A stretch of 64,000 nucleotides of DNA from Tubulanus polymorphus (GCF_964204645.1 NW_027437447.1:48874-112873), one strand, 5' to 3'. Positions 50,455-61,420 are shown, numbered from the stretch's first letter. Numbers and translations are program-made. The notes: generated from the letters alone by a model not told the origin.

Positions 50455-50735
50455 ATCTTCACCCAACTTCCTTGTCAGAGTACTCACTACTTCATCATAC
50501 CCACCATACACCACAGGTACAAAACGCGATTCATTTCATTCAGGAAGTTCGAAAATGTATTGAAAAATATATTGCAACGTCGTAACTTCCTCTTTCAAAA
50601 CTCCAAAGCAGAGTGGGTATCCTTTTTGATCCGGGGGATACCTACCGAATTCAGGAAGTTAGACATATACAACTTATAACTTCCCGATTTGAGTGCAGAG
50701 TTGAGTATATTATAATAAATGAATATAATTATTAA
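50455..50735 (+). repeat. A-AT-B-A repeat unit, copy 3
   Basis: Block B (about 50462-50640) runs uninterrupted into CTACCGAATTCAGGAAGTTA and block A (50655-50705), then into the start of the AT block. It shows the junction that is interrupted in copy 2. It begins at B, so the first A and AT blocks are missing. Confidence 0.85.
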
Positions 50736-50744
50736 TATAATTAA

Positions 50745-51294
50745 TATTCATATTCAATGCAGTGTTGAGCATTACAGCGGTACGTTGCTTGATTCTCCCT
50801 GTTTTGGCATCTTGCTCTGCCATATCATTCGGAAGAATCTGTTTTTGGAGTACACGGATTGATCCACCGGCGTTACGATCGTGTTCTTTGTTGACGAACG
50901 TTTCACCGTCATTTCTGAGTCGTCCGATAAGTGCCATGACAAACAATTTCATGTCTTCTCGTTTGGCAAACACTGTATCAGGAAATATGCAGTGATTATT
51001 ATCTTTTCAACATCAATTCGACTATTAGACCATGGTTTGTCCAAGTCCAGATACAGTCTGGTATTGCATCCATCCCTGATGCGTTCGTACATGTGCCTGT
51101 CCTGCTTGAAAAACTCAAAGTACGATTTGTCGCATTCATGACGAATGTTCTGTCGTTTGTACACTTCCGGGGCACAAACTTTTTCGGACCATATTGCGTG
51201 AGGTCTTGAGGAAACACTCTCCCTTTATTTTTTCGTTGTCAGCACTTTTTAGTGTGGAGTACGTGATGCCAACGATGCTAACTTTGCACGGCAT
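50745..51294 (-). pseudogene. Broken primase-like gene
   Basis: Minus-strand coding sequence begins at an ATG at 51292-51294. It shifts frame near 51200, continues at about 51215-50949, and shifts again near 50975-50950 into the frame that closes at 50710. The middle part holds RLYLDLDKPW, which fits the metal-binding D-x-D motif of archaeo-eukaryotic primases (PrimPol and the herpesvirus UL52-type catalytic subunit). The 3' end is cut by the repeat unit at 50735. It is therefore a fragment with two frameshifts. The herpesvirus origin is inferred from context; a host PrimPol fragment is possible. Confidence 0.6.
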
Positions 51295-51441
51295 GTTGTG
51301 AAAGTATACTCACTAAACTGCAATGTGTGTGAACCGAATAATAAATTTTTTGCTGGTGCTGCTTAATGTGTCGGTTAGTAATGCAGAAAATTTATTGTTG
51401 TTTTTTAGAATCTGGGAAAGCACAGAGATCAGATTGAACAA

Positions 51442-52254
51442 ATGCCATTGATCAGCAAGCCTCTCACATTAACCAGGTGTCCTGTGCCAGGTTGTAACCA
51501 TATGGTTAAACAACTCGGACCTCATCTGCAGTCCGGCGTTCACAATATACGAAAAAATAGTGAGAGATATAAACAACTTTTGGTAGAGGGCAGGAAGGCA
51601 GAGAATAAAATCTATAAAACTGAAGTAAATGAAGCTAATGGGAATGCTGAAATCGCGAATGAGGTAGATGGTGATGAGGGAGCTGATGAAGTGAATGAGG
51701 AAGATGGTGATGAGGGAGCTGATGTAGTGAATGAGGTAGATGGTGATGAGGGAGCTGATGAAGTGAATGAGGAAGATGGTGATGAGGGAGCTGATGTAGT
51801 GAATGAGTTAGATGGTGATGAGGGAGCTGATGAAGTGAATGAGGAAGATGGTGATGAGGGAGCTGATGTAGTGAATGAGGTAGATGGTGATGAGGGAGCT
51901 GATGAAGTGAATGAGGAAGATGGTGATGTGGGTGGTCAAGGTGAAGTAGATGAAGTAGATGAAGTAGATGAAGTAGATGAAGTAGATGAAGTAAATGTAT
52001 ATGTCGGACGATCACACGAGAGAGCACCGAAAGCACACAAAAAGCATAAATTAAATGATGAATTGATAAAGGAACTCGACATTCTTTTCAAAAACGAAAT
52101 AAAATTGAAACATATCAACATTAGTATAGTGCGAGAGAAAATGAATGATTCATTGCTTAAAAAGTTTAAAGCTTTATACGGAAACGGTACCGATATTGCC
52201 ATAATCGAAAAAAGATGTTATGATAATGTTCGTGGGCGTTACCGAGGAAAATAA
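51442..52254 (+). CDS. Host-type zinc-finger protein with 24-residue acidic repeats
   Basis: The 270-residue protein begins with a C-x4-C-x9-H-x5-H finger (about 13-33). About 3.7 tandem copies of a 24-residue acidic repeat follow (NEVDGDEGADEVNEEDGDEG-type, residues 73-162), then five EVD triplets. A helical C-terminal domain of 65 residues is of a kind I associate with uncharacterised marine-invertebrate proteins. A splice acceptor-like TTTTTTAG lies 30 bases before the ATG (about 51403-51410), so it may be one exon of a longer gene. Confidence 0.6.
   Translation: MPLISKPLTLTRCPVPGCNHMVKQLGPHLQSGVHNIRKNSERYKQLLVEGRKAENKIYKTEVNEANGNAEIANEVDGDEGADEVNEEDGDEGADVVNEVDGDEGADEVNEEDGDEGADVVNELDGDEGADEVNEEDGDEGADVVNEVDGDEGADEVNEEDGDVGGQGEVDEVDEVDEVDEVDEVNVYVGRSHERAPKAHKKHKLNDELIKELDILFKNEIKLKHINISIVREKMNDSLLKKFKALYGNGTDIAIIEKRCYDNVRGRYRGK
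51661..51994 (+). repeat. 72-bp minisatellite followed by 9-bp repeats
   Basis: A 72-base unit repeats about 3.7 times to about 51927. Five copies of GAAGTAGAT follow at about 51943-51987. All units preserve the reading frame. Confidence 0.85.
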
Positions 52255-52920
52255 ACATTTCCAGTAATTATTTGGCTAAGCCAAAAGTTGTAAGTTGACA
52301 GACTTCAGAGTGAATTTTTGTCAGGTAATTTTCATACGTATAAGATTATGTTTCTTGTACAATGTCGACGTTTAAAGATTATTAATCGATAATGGATATA
52401 TTACATAACCGATTAGAGACGTAATCGCATTTTCAACTTTGATCTAGTGCATGTTACTACGATTTAAAAGACATCGTTAATTTGTTACAACGTGATTATC
52501 ATTGATATTAAAGGATTTTTCATTTTTACATTGATTTTATTTTTTTATTGATTGATTTTATTGATTTATTGATTCATTTACTGGTGTGTTTTACTCGAAA
52601 TCATCGTGGTGTGTTTTACTCGAAAAGTGAGGTTGTCACCTTCACCCAAATATCCTGATGCTATTTCTGCCAAGACCAGGTTGATTTTTTACACCACAGT
52701 CCACAGTTGCATAGCTCTCATTTCATCCCTATGAAAAACCCTATGAAAAACCCACCACTGTTGTAAGATATAGAGGATATATATTCTGAACAAAAAAAAG
52801 TACGATGGAAACTTCAGCACAAATACAACAACATCGGGCATCGGGTATATAGATATCTGTCGCCGAATCCGAATGTAAAACATTCTTTGTCACTAACCCC
52901 CAACCCCCAACCCCCCCTCT
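52255..52920. other. AT-rich non-coding DNA
   Basis: No gene is seen. Short ATTGATTTATTGATT-type repeats lie at about 52535-52575. Confidence 0.5.
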
Positions 52921-53708
52921 CACTGGCTTTTACGATTACAGATACGAAGCAGGTCGCAAGTCTACGGGGCAAGAAGAAGAACAATCGTAAAATGTCTTCC
53001 CGCACCGATACGCCCACGACCTTGACCTCTGACCTACTACTACTACCCGCGCCGATACGCCCACGACCTTGACCTCTGACCTACGCCCACGACCTTGACC
53101 GCTGACCTACGCCCACGACCTTGACCGCTGACCTACTACTACTACCCGCACTGATTAATTCGAACATTTTTATGAAATCTAGGTGATTCGGTGCTACCCC
53201 ACTCGGCTGGAAAACCCCCGCCCCCTCCGCGACCCCACACCCCCGCATACCGCCCCCTCCGCCACCCCACACACTCCGCCACCCCACATACCCGCATATG
53301 ACCAACACCGTCACCACTGGCTTTTACGATTACAGATACGAAGCAGGTCGCAAGTCTACGGGGCAAGAAGAAGAACAATCGTAAAATGTCTTCCCGCACC
53401 GATACGCCCACGACCTTGACCTCTGACCTACTACTACTACCCGCGCCGATACGCCCACGACCTTGACCTCTGACCTACGCCCACGACCTTGACCGCTGAC
53501 CTACGCCCACGACCTTGACCGCTGACCTACTACTACTACCCGCACTGATTAATTCGAACATTTTTATGAAATCTAGGTGATTCGGTGCTACCCCACTCGG
53601 CTGGAAAACCCCCGCCCCCTCCGCGACCCCACACCCCCGCATACCGCCCCCTCCGCCACCCCACACACTCCGCCACCCCACATACCCGCATATGACCAAC
53701 ACCGTCAC
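52921..53708. repeat. Two tandem copies of a 394-bp unit
   Basis: 52921-53314 and 53315-53708 are nearly identical. Inside each are shorter tandem copies of an ACGCCCACGACCTTGACC motif and CCGCCACCCCACA-type repeats. The open frames here are repeats read through and are not genes. Confidence 0.85.
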
Positions 53709-54300
53709 CCACCAAGGAAAAAGTTGTTATGTGTATGTAGGCGTATGCGGACAATGTGTTATCGTAGAATAGTGTATGTATACGGTATCGGATATGTTTG
53801 GAGGAGGTGTGGGAGGGTGTATTTGTTCATAATGTGATAGAAGAAAAATGTTAACAAATATAAACATATATATATATATATTTAACGACGTTTAAATACA
53901 CGCCTAAACGTATACCAAGAGAAGAAAACGAAGAAATTACATAATAAGAGATAAAACAACAGTGGCCATATGGTGTGAAGTGTCTAGGAAACGAGCACGA
54001 AATCGAACAAGTTTGCTAATAGAGATGGGCGTTAATCCAAAGCTGTATAAATTGTATGTAAATGTACTGAGAATGAGGACTAATGGAGATTGTGTTTTGT
54101 TTATCAGATCCAGCACAATCGAGGTATAAGGGTGTATTGCCAGTTTTCATGTCTAAGATCAGCGCCATTTATAATCAGAGAGTAGACAACTGCAGGCATG
54201 TTACAAACGGTAGCGAGTTGATTCAAGTTGTTTTTGCTATAAAGTACGTAAGTAGGTAAGGAATCCGGGTGGTATCTGTTGTATAAGTATCAAAACAGCT
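53709..54300. other. Non-coding DNA with a (TA)n run
   Basis: Apart from an AT dinucleotide run at about 53866-53882, nothing is recognised. Confidence 0.4.
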
Positions 54301-54316
54301 TTCTGGTCACCTTTTA

Positions 54317-54720
54317 TTATAAGTTTCTGTATAAATGCGTATCACCGTCGTCATTTTTGTAGAGTAATTTTTGGTATATTTCAGGATCAATCGATTCAGG
54401 TTCAATTACACTGGTAATATCCGCTTTCTCAACTGTTTCAACGACGCGTGTAGTAAAAAAGCCTTCATCATCCTTAACAGGTGAATCGCCGCGTATGAAA
54501 GAAATGAAATATGTCTTTTGAAATATGACTTCGAATATATAGCAATAAAAATCCAAAGGCAAATAAATATTTCACCAAGGTATCGTGTAAACTATCGAAA
54601 GAAACATCAGCGAAGGTCAGCGTCATGTGTAGGGCGTCGTACATATGCGAGGGGCGTTCGATCTTGAAATACAGTGGGGAAAAGATGAGGTGGTATCGCA
54701 ATCACACATGCAGAGAGGGC
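54317..54720 (-). pseudogene. Small frameshifted gene remnant
   Basis: Two minus-strand frames (about 54701-54474 and 54562-54317) overlap and each looks coding where the other does not, as expected of one gene with a frameshift near 54500-54560. A hydrophobic segment precedes a charged C-terminal part of about 50 residues. The origin, viral or host, is not clear. Confidence 0.3.
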
Positions 54721-54795
54721 ATCGATACTGTATTGGTTATTGGACTTGTAGCCCTGAAAATGGACTGATTTCCGTGTAGTAAGCTGTAAGAATAA

Positions 54796-55850
54796 TTTTA
54801 ACCATATAAGTTTGCGGTTTCAATATGAACCCATTTAGTTAGCAAGGCGGTAAATATAAATAGCTTTGCAGCAGATGATTCGGGGAGCCACAGCAGCTTT
54901 GGCTGCAGAATTTATCTGGCAACATTAACGTTATAGCGTAGATCGCTTTTTAAAACTTTTTAGTCTTTCAAGATAGATCAATACAACCAGCGACAAAGTT
55001 GTGCAGAATCATATGCTGATTATTTCCGTCTTTAATTGAAGAAAATCGGACCATGGATTAAAATGTTACGAAGGCTACAATTTTCAAGTGAAATGCATTG
55101 CATAATACCAGTAACGCCATCTACATTCTGTCGGTGGCGGAAATTGGAACTAAACTACTGTAGAAGCCATTTTGATTTTTTTGGCAGTCAGTGACCGCAC
55201 CCATGGGCCAAAATACGTGAAGGGGGCCTCCGTTTAACGAAAGGAGCTCATTTCGTGATCACTAACCCTATAATTAATTTTGGTGGTTGACCTTTGACCT
55301 TTTTTACTTTTTAACCAGCCCCCTATGTCAATATACGCGGTTGATGTTGTATAGACATAAGGAATTGTCCCTTTCCTAGTTCATTCTCAATGAAAATATT
55401 TTTAAATGGCCGAAAATTGCTGTAGGTAGCGGGACACATACGTCACAAATGTCCCGCTACCTACAGCAAACTACTAGCGCCACTCTGGTGGTAGGATTTG
55501 AAACTAATGCATAATACCAGTAACGCCATCTACATTCTGTCGGTGGCGGAAATCGGAACTAAATTACTGTAGAAGCCATTTTGATTTTAACCAGCCCCCT
55601 ATGTCAATATACACGGTTGATGTTGTATAGACATAAGGAATTGTCCCTTTCCTAGTTCATTCTCAATGAAAATATTTTTAAATGGTCGAAAATTGCTGTA
55701 GGTAGCGGGACACATACGTCACAAATGTCCCGCTACCTACAGCAAACTACTAGCGCCACTCTGGTGGTAGAATTTGGAACTAATCTTCGAATAACTACTC
55801 ACATATTGGCGGAAGAAAGAGACTGAGGCTAAATGCTATTGTTGATCTTT
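54796..55850. mobile_element. Copies of the hairpin-bearing element
   Basis: 54796-55506 matches 33466-34215 with a small deletion. A second, shorter copy follows at about 55510-55850. Hairpins lie at 55419-55467 and 55695-55743. There is no coding capacity. Confidence 0.8.
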
Positions 55851-55915
55851 AGATGACGATCGATGTTTCTAACCCTAGCGCGCCTCCAGTCACCCGACCT
55901 CAGACATACACGCAT

Positions 55916-56115
55916 CATACCCTATGAACAGTCCCAGGTTTCCAGTACAGTCACCATATCTTTCAATCTAGGACGCAAATTTTAGGTAATTAATAACTTT
56001 TGTCTAAGTTTAACTAGGTATCGGTCTGAACTTGTTTGTACTGACTAACCGTCATTTTAGCTAATACTTAAACGGTATCCTGGATCTACTCAGGCTTGGT
56101 GTTCTGATGATTACG
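55916..56115. repeat. Repeat R3, copy 1
   Basis: About 200 bases from TCATACCCTATGAACAGTC to GGTGTTCTGATGATTAC. Other copies lie at about 57151-57340, 57750-57972 and 59313-59495. Confidence 0.75.
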
Positions 56116-56376
56116 ATTTTCGAGGTACTTTTTTATTTTCAAGAGTCTTATGCGTTCCTGGCTGCGTCTTTCATTCGAATCTTTGATTTCCTTTTCGAAT
56201 TCATCGTCGTCTTTTCGCATTTCTTGGATTCTTTCTGCTAACATTTCTCTGGAGATCGTGGACCAGTCGCATCTCGTCTAATCGTGCTTCGATTGCTCAG
56301 TCTATGACCAAGTACCCACGCATACGGTTTCTTTTTCTTTTGGCATTTTGATCGTCCAGAGGTTTTGGTTTGTGTT
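56116..56376 (-). mobile_element. Remnant of a BEL/Pao-like gag start
   Basis: On the minus strand, directly after the primer binding site, a Lys/Glu/Arg-rich coiled-coil-like reading begins but is broken by frame changes. This is the usual position of gag. Only about 260 bases remain. Confidence 0.5.
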
Positions 56377-56394
56377 ATCCTGGTCACGGCACCA
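56377..56394 (-). other. tRNA-His primer binding site, second element
   Basis: The minus strand reads TGGTGCCGTGACCAGGAT, identical over 18 bases to 3542-3559. Confidence 0.8.
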
Positions 56395-56578
56395 TGACGT
56401 TACGAGTGTAACGGTGGAGAATTGAACATAGAAAAACGTGACTGCTTGGTTAAGATATCATAGCAAGAGTGTTCTTTATTTTACGTAATGATTACAAAAG
56501 AGTATAGTACGCTTGCGCGGGCCAGCAAAGATGAAGAGAAACCGCAGATATAAACCACATGTAAACAGCTATATGCAT
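56395..56578 (-). mobile_element. Short LTR of the second retroelement
   Basis: On the minus strand this contains a TTTATATC TATA-like word and an AATAAAG signal, and ends ACGTCA at the primer binding site. The outer edge is set where the sequence shared with 57368 onward begins. Confidence 0.5.
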
Positions 56579-57150
56579 GAATAGAATTAGTAACGCTTGA
56601 CTTCAATATAGTTATGTAAGTTGGGTGAGAATTGGTACGCAGTTTCCGACAACAATGCAGTCGTTTATTAGTTGTCGGTATTGTTGGTTGTTGGTATTGT
56701 TGGTTTTTAACCAGCCCCCTATGTCAATATACACGGTTGATGTTCTATAGACATAAGGAATTGTCCCTTTCCTAGTTCATTCTCAATGAAAATATTTTTA
56801 AATGGTCGAAAATTGCTGTAGGTAGCGGGACACATACGTCAGAAATGTCCCGCTACCTACAGCAAACTACTAGCGCCACTCTGGTGGTCGAATTTGAAAC
56901 TAATCTTCGAATAACTACTCACATATTGGCGGAAGAAAGAGACTGACACTAAATGCTATCGTTGTTTTATAAAATGTTTATTATTCATCTCACCCAGCCA
57001 CCTCTTTCACAAAATATAAATTGGTGGAGTGGTTCTTCCGTTATATCAAATTCATGACATGAACACAGGAGTTCATATCGTCGGATAAAGCTGCTATTCA
57101 AATAAGTGGTTGTTCTTGGCGGAAGAAAGAGACTGAGACTAAATGCTATT
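56579..57150. mobile_element. Hairpin-bearing element copy and flank
   Basis: The hairpin is at 56815-56863, with one loop substitution. About 56579-56935 is repeated at 57366-57720. Confidence 0.75.
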
Positions 57151-57971
57151 GTCATACCCTATGAACAGTCTATGACTAAGTACCCACGCATACGGTGGTT
57201 TCCAGTACAGTCTCCATATCTTTCAATCTAGGACGCAAATTTTAGGTAATAAATAACTTTTGTCTAAGTTTAACTAGGTATCGGTCGTAACTTGTTTTTA
57301 CTGACTAACCGTCATTTTAGCTAATACTTAAAGTCGAATGCGTTTCATTTTGCAGAGAAATCCGTTCATAGAATTAGTAACGCTTGACTTCAATATAGTT
57401 ATGTAAGTTGGGTGAGAATTGGTACGCAGTTTCCGACAACAATGCAGTCGTTTATTAGTTGTCGGTATTGTTGGTTGTTGGTATTGTTGGTTTTTAACCA
57501 GCCCCCTATGTCAATATACACGGTTGATGTTGTATAGACATAAGGAATTGTCCCTTTCCTAGTTCATTCTCGATGAAAATATTTTTAAATGGTCGAAAAT
57601 TGCTGTAGGTAGCGGGACACATACGTCACAAATGTCCCGCTACCTACAGCAAACTACTAGCGCCACTCTGGTGGTCGAATTTGAAACTAATCTTCGAATA
57701 ACTACTCACATATTGGCGGAAGAAAGAGACTGAGACTAAATGCTATTGTCATACCCTATGAACAGTCTATGACCAAGTACCCACGCATACGGTGGTTTCC
57801 AGTACAGTCTCCATATCTTTCAATCTAGGACGCAAATTTTAGGTAATTAATAACTTTTGTCTAAGTTTAACTAGGTATCGGTCTGAACTTGTTTGTACTG
57901 ACTAACCGTCATTTTAGCTAATACTTAAACGGTATCCTGGATCTGCTCAGGCTTGGTGTTCTGATGATTAC
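57151..57971. mobile_element. Nested R3 and hairpin element copies
   Basis: R3 copies lie at about 57151-57340 and 57750-57971, with the hairpin copy at 57602-57650 between them. No gene is seen. Confidence 0.75.
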
Positions 57972-59278
57972 AGTAAGACCTTACATTGAGATGAGAAATA
58001 GTTTGAAAATTATACATAATACATTGACATCGATAGAGAATAACGCAGTTTTCATAATGATTTCTTACTTAATATTCTTCAGTGCTTGAGCTTTTTTAAA
58101 ATCAGACGCTCCAAACGGATCAAGGTAGACGATTTCATAGTTTTTGGGCTCGAACATCTCCAACATTATTTCAAGTGAATTTGACTTGTGTTGCATTGCA
58201 TCACTTTTTTAAACTTCTTTATTTTTAAAGATAAGTGTGTACAACCATCGAGAAAGTTTTTCTAAATGAAGAGAAGAGCATTTTAAACTTTATTTCGTGA
58301 AGATAGGGCTATTGGTTGCAAAGTTATGAAAGCTTAAAGTAGACACTAACTTTCATCGAAATCAATTGAAATACAATGTAAAACAAACACGTGGCGCCAT
58401 CTACAATCTATCGGTGGCGGAAATCGGAACTAAATTACTGTAGAAGCCATTTTGCTTTTTTTGGCAGTCAGTGACCGCACCCATGGGCCAAAATACGTGA
58501 AGGGGGCCTCCGTTTAACGAAAGGAGCTCATTTCGTGATCACTAACCCTATAATTAATTTTGGTGGTTGACCTTTGACCTTTTTTACTTTTTAACCAGCC
58601 CCCTATGTCAATATACGCGGTTGATGTTGTATAGACATAAGGAATTGTCCCTTTCCTAGTTCATTCTCAATGAAAATATTTTTAAATGGCCGAAAATTGC
58701 TGTAGGTAGCGGGACACATACGTCACAAATGTCCCGCTACCTACAGCAAACTACTAGCGCCACTCTGGTGGTAGAATTTGAAACTAATGCATAATACCAG
58801 TAACGCCATCTACATTCTGTCGGTGGCGGAAATCGGAACTAAATTACTGTAGAAGCCATTTTGATTTTAACCAGCCCCCTATGTCAATATACGCGGTTGA
58901 TGTTGTATAGACATAAGGAATTGTCCCTTTCCTAGTTCATTCTCAATGAAAATATTTTTAAATGGCCGAAAATTGCTGTAGGTAGCGGGACACATACGTC
59001 ACAAATGTCCCGCTACCTACAGCAAACTACTGGCGCCATACTGGTGGCAGACTTCGGAACTAATCTTCGAATAACTACTCACATATTGGCGGAAGAAAGA
59101 GACTGAGACTAAATGCTATTGTTGTTTTATAAAATGTTTATTATTTATCTCACCCAGCCACCTCTTTCACAAAATATAAATTGGTGGAGTGGTTCTTCCG
59201 TTATATCAAATTCATGACATGAACACAGGAGTTCATATCATCGCATAAAGCTGCTATTCAAATAAGTGGTTGTTCTTG
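57972..59278. repeat. 1.3-kb segmental duplication, copy 1
   Basis: The segment is almost identical to 61421-62732 in direct orientation, offset 3449 and then 3454. It holds hairpins at 58699-58747 and 58975-59023. Confidence 0.9.
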
Positions 59279-59820
59279 GCGGAAGAAAGAGACTGAGACT
59301 AAATGCTATTGTCATACCCTATGAACAGTCTATGACCAAGTACCCACGCATACGGTGGTTTCCAGTACAGTCTCCATATCTTTCAATCTAGGACGCAAAT
59401 TGTAGGTAATTAATAACTTTTGTCTAAGTTTAACTAGGTATCGGTCTGAACTTGTTTTTACTGACTAACCGTCATTTTAGCTAATACTTAAAGTCGAATG
59501 CGTTTCGTTTTGCAGAGAAATCCGTTCATGCAACCGAAAACGAGATGGAACATCTCAGCCGTGAACGTGAATGAAATTCACCTGTCTGACAAAAATGGAA
59601 ATTGATATAAAAATGATCTGTTTTTGATGAGATCCCCTTTTTGATGCTGCTGGACAGACACAATGCAGTCGTTTATTAGTTGTTGGTATTGTTGGTTGAT
59701 TTTTGATACCAAATGGGGAAAACGTATCGCCGCGTGAGATCATTGAGTGTATATACTTCCTTGTTCACATCGGAAAATGTGACAACAAAAGATCACGTGT
59801 GGACAACTCTTTCAACAAAA
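59279..59820. other. R3 copy and non-coding flank
   Basis: R3 lies at about 59313-59495. From about 59500 the sequence is unique, with an ACTTCC word at 59755-59760 before the viral-type gene. The frames at 59555-59743 and 59713-59940 are not convincing. Confidence 0.5.
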
Positions 59821-60351
59821 TTACAACATCAAATCTTTGATGGCATCTACTACTTGCGAGTCATGCTTATTTCCACAAATCATGAGAAATTCGCAGTCGG
59901 GACATGGTTGTTCATCTTCAAGCATACAGTTATCGTGTAAAACAATAATTTCGTAGTGCTCCTCTCTTCCATCGCCCTCTTCTAATCGAATTTGACAAGC
60001 CAAACACTGATGATTTTCACACGTGTCGTCATAGAATTTCCTAAAATGGTCGTCACTTACGTTTTGAAGGTACCCTACCAACACTGCTTGTGAAATATAT
60101 TCCACCGCTTCTTCGCCGAACCTCTTAACACAATACTCGCCACATTGTTGACATATCATCTCTTCCTGCCATCTATCGAGCATAAGACATTTCTCGCTGA
60201 CATCGCTTTCCACATCAGAATCAGGGCGAGGGGGATCAGTAGTTACAATAAGTTGGGCCCTAGGTCTTTTTGCGCTGTTAAAATCAACAACATTAGTTAG
60301 ATTTGCAAAGCATGGTTTTTTGTTGTCTGAAGCGGAAGTTACACTTGCCAT
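59821..60351 (-). CDS. Cys-rich RING-like protein
   Basis: The 176-residue protein has an acidic Ser/Asp-rich stretch (about 44-53). Cys/His pairs are C67-x2-C70-x3-C74, C111-x2-H114-x-C116-x2-C119, and C150-x2-C153-x5-C159, with a lone Cys at 142. The order C-C / C-H-C-C / C-C is that of RING-type zinc fingers, though the H-x-C spacing is one residue short of the usual H-x2-C. RING proteins are common in mollusc herpesviruses as I know them. GGAAGTTAC and GGAAGTTAGAG words flank the ATG, as at other viral genes, so I take it as a viral gene islanded between repeats. Confidence 0.65.
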   Translation of the reverse strand: MASVTSASDNKKPCFANLTNVVDFNSAKRPRAQLIVTTDPPRPDSDVESDVSEKCLMLDRWQEEMICQQCGEYCVKRFGEEAVEYISQAVLVGYLQNVSDDHFRKFYDDTCENHQCLACQIRLEEGDGREEHYEIIVLHDNCMLEDEQPCPDCEFLMICGNKHDSQVVDAIKDLML

Positions 60352-61420
60352 AGTTATAAGGGAAGTTAGAGATTTCGTTCGGGGTCAGTGGAAAATCTGT
60401 GCGCAGTGAACAAGAGGTAGCAATATAAATGTGTCCGACTCTTACCCTGATATATAAATGTAAACTGATTGTTATTATTGTTGAATTTTTCAAACGCAAA
60501 CAAAAAATAACACACTTCCACATACGAACACATCCGACAATACTAAGGTAAGCGATTTTTTCTACCGGCCACAGTTAGGTTTCGCACTGCGCATGTTCCG
60601 AATATACCGGAAGTAAACAAACCGTGACGTACGCGGAAGTAAAACAACATGGCTAGTCAAAAGTCAATTACAGTGTCAATAATAGGTATACGTTATTCTG
60701 CGATGATAAAATCGAAATTTTAAGGTTAAAATCTGAAAAGATTTCCGATCCGTTTCCTTCTATGACAGGTTGTAGATATTGAGACAAAAAATAAAATGGA
60801 ATTCAGCATATAGAATGAATTTAATGTGTTTATTTCTTATCATGAATTTAAGTGTTTATTTCTTTACTTAGTACATAGTACAGTACTGCTTGCAGAAAAT
60901 ACATTTCCAATCAAAATTTAGAATTATCTTTCGGTTTAAAGTATGAGGTAGACACACCACATGGTACCATCGATAGCAAAAGTTGCATTCCTCCTAGAAA
61001 AGAAATAACAGAACTGTATATTGATATTGATTAATGTTCATTTATACTGGCACTAAAATTAAAAAGGATTGCGTTATAATGAACTTTCGATTTAATAACT
61101 ATAAGGTCGAGGGCATACCTGATTCATTAACTAGTGCAGCGGCTGATGTCCAACGATGTGAATTTGCATTTACTGTTGAAATATGGGTCGTGTCAGTACC
61201 TTGAAGAACACTGCCAGCATACTGTTGAATACTCATATGTAATTGAATGAGATTTGTTAAACAATAATCGATAATATTGAAATTAAACAAATCAATCCTA
61301 CCAAAATAGTCAGCACGCCACAACTATGCCCATCAAGTTGTTTCTGGTGAGGCGGTTCGATTATGGACCATTCAATATCACCAATGTCATGTCTACCGAG
61401 GGTTGTGGCTCAGTAAGTCA
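60352..61420. other. Unique DNA, possible promoter and first exon
   Basis: At about 60600-60655 two CGGAAGTAAA words and a TGACGTA lie just before an ATG at 60650 that opens only about 13 codons before a GTATAC. This could be a host promoter and first exon. The rest shows no gene. Small frames at 61099-61323 minus and 61326-61538 plus are unsupported. Confidence 0.35.

Noticed and set aside
51661-51994. CRISPR-like array
   Set aside because: The repeats are contiguous without unique spacers and lie in frame within a coding region.
51635-52036. His/Leu repeat protein antisense to the acidic repeats
   Set aside because: It is a by-product of the 72-base minisatellite and lacks a separate domain.
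53081-53837. Several 70-90 residue frames rich in Gly/Val or Pro/His
   Set aside because: They are duplicated exactly with the 394-base unit and are repeats read through.
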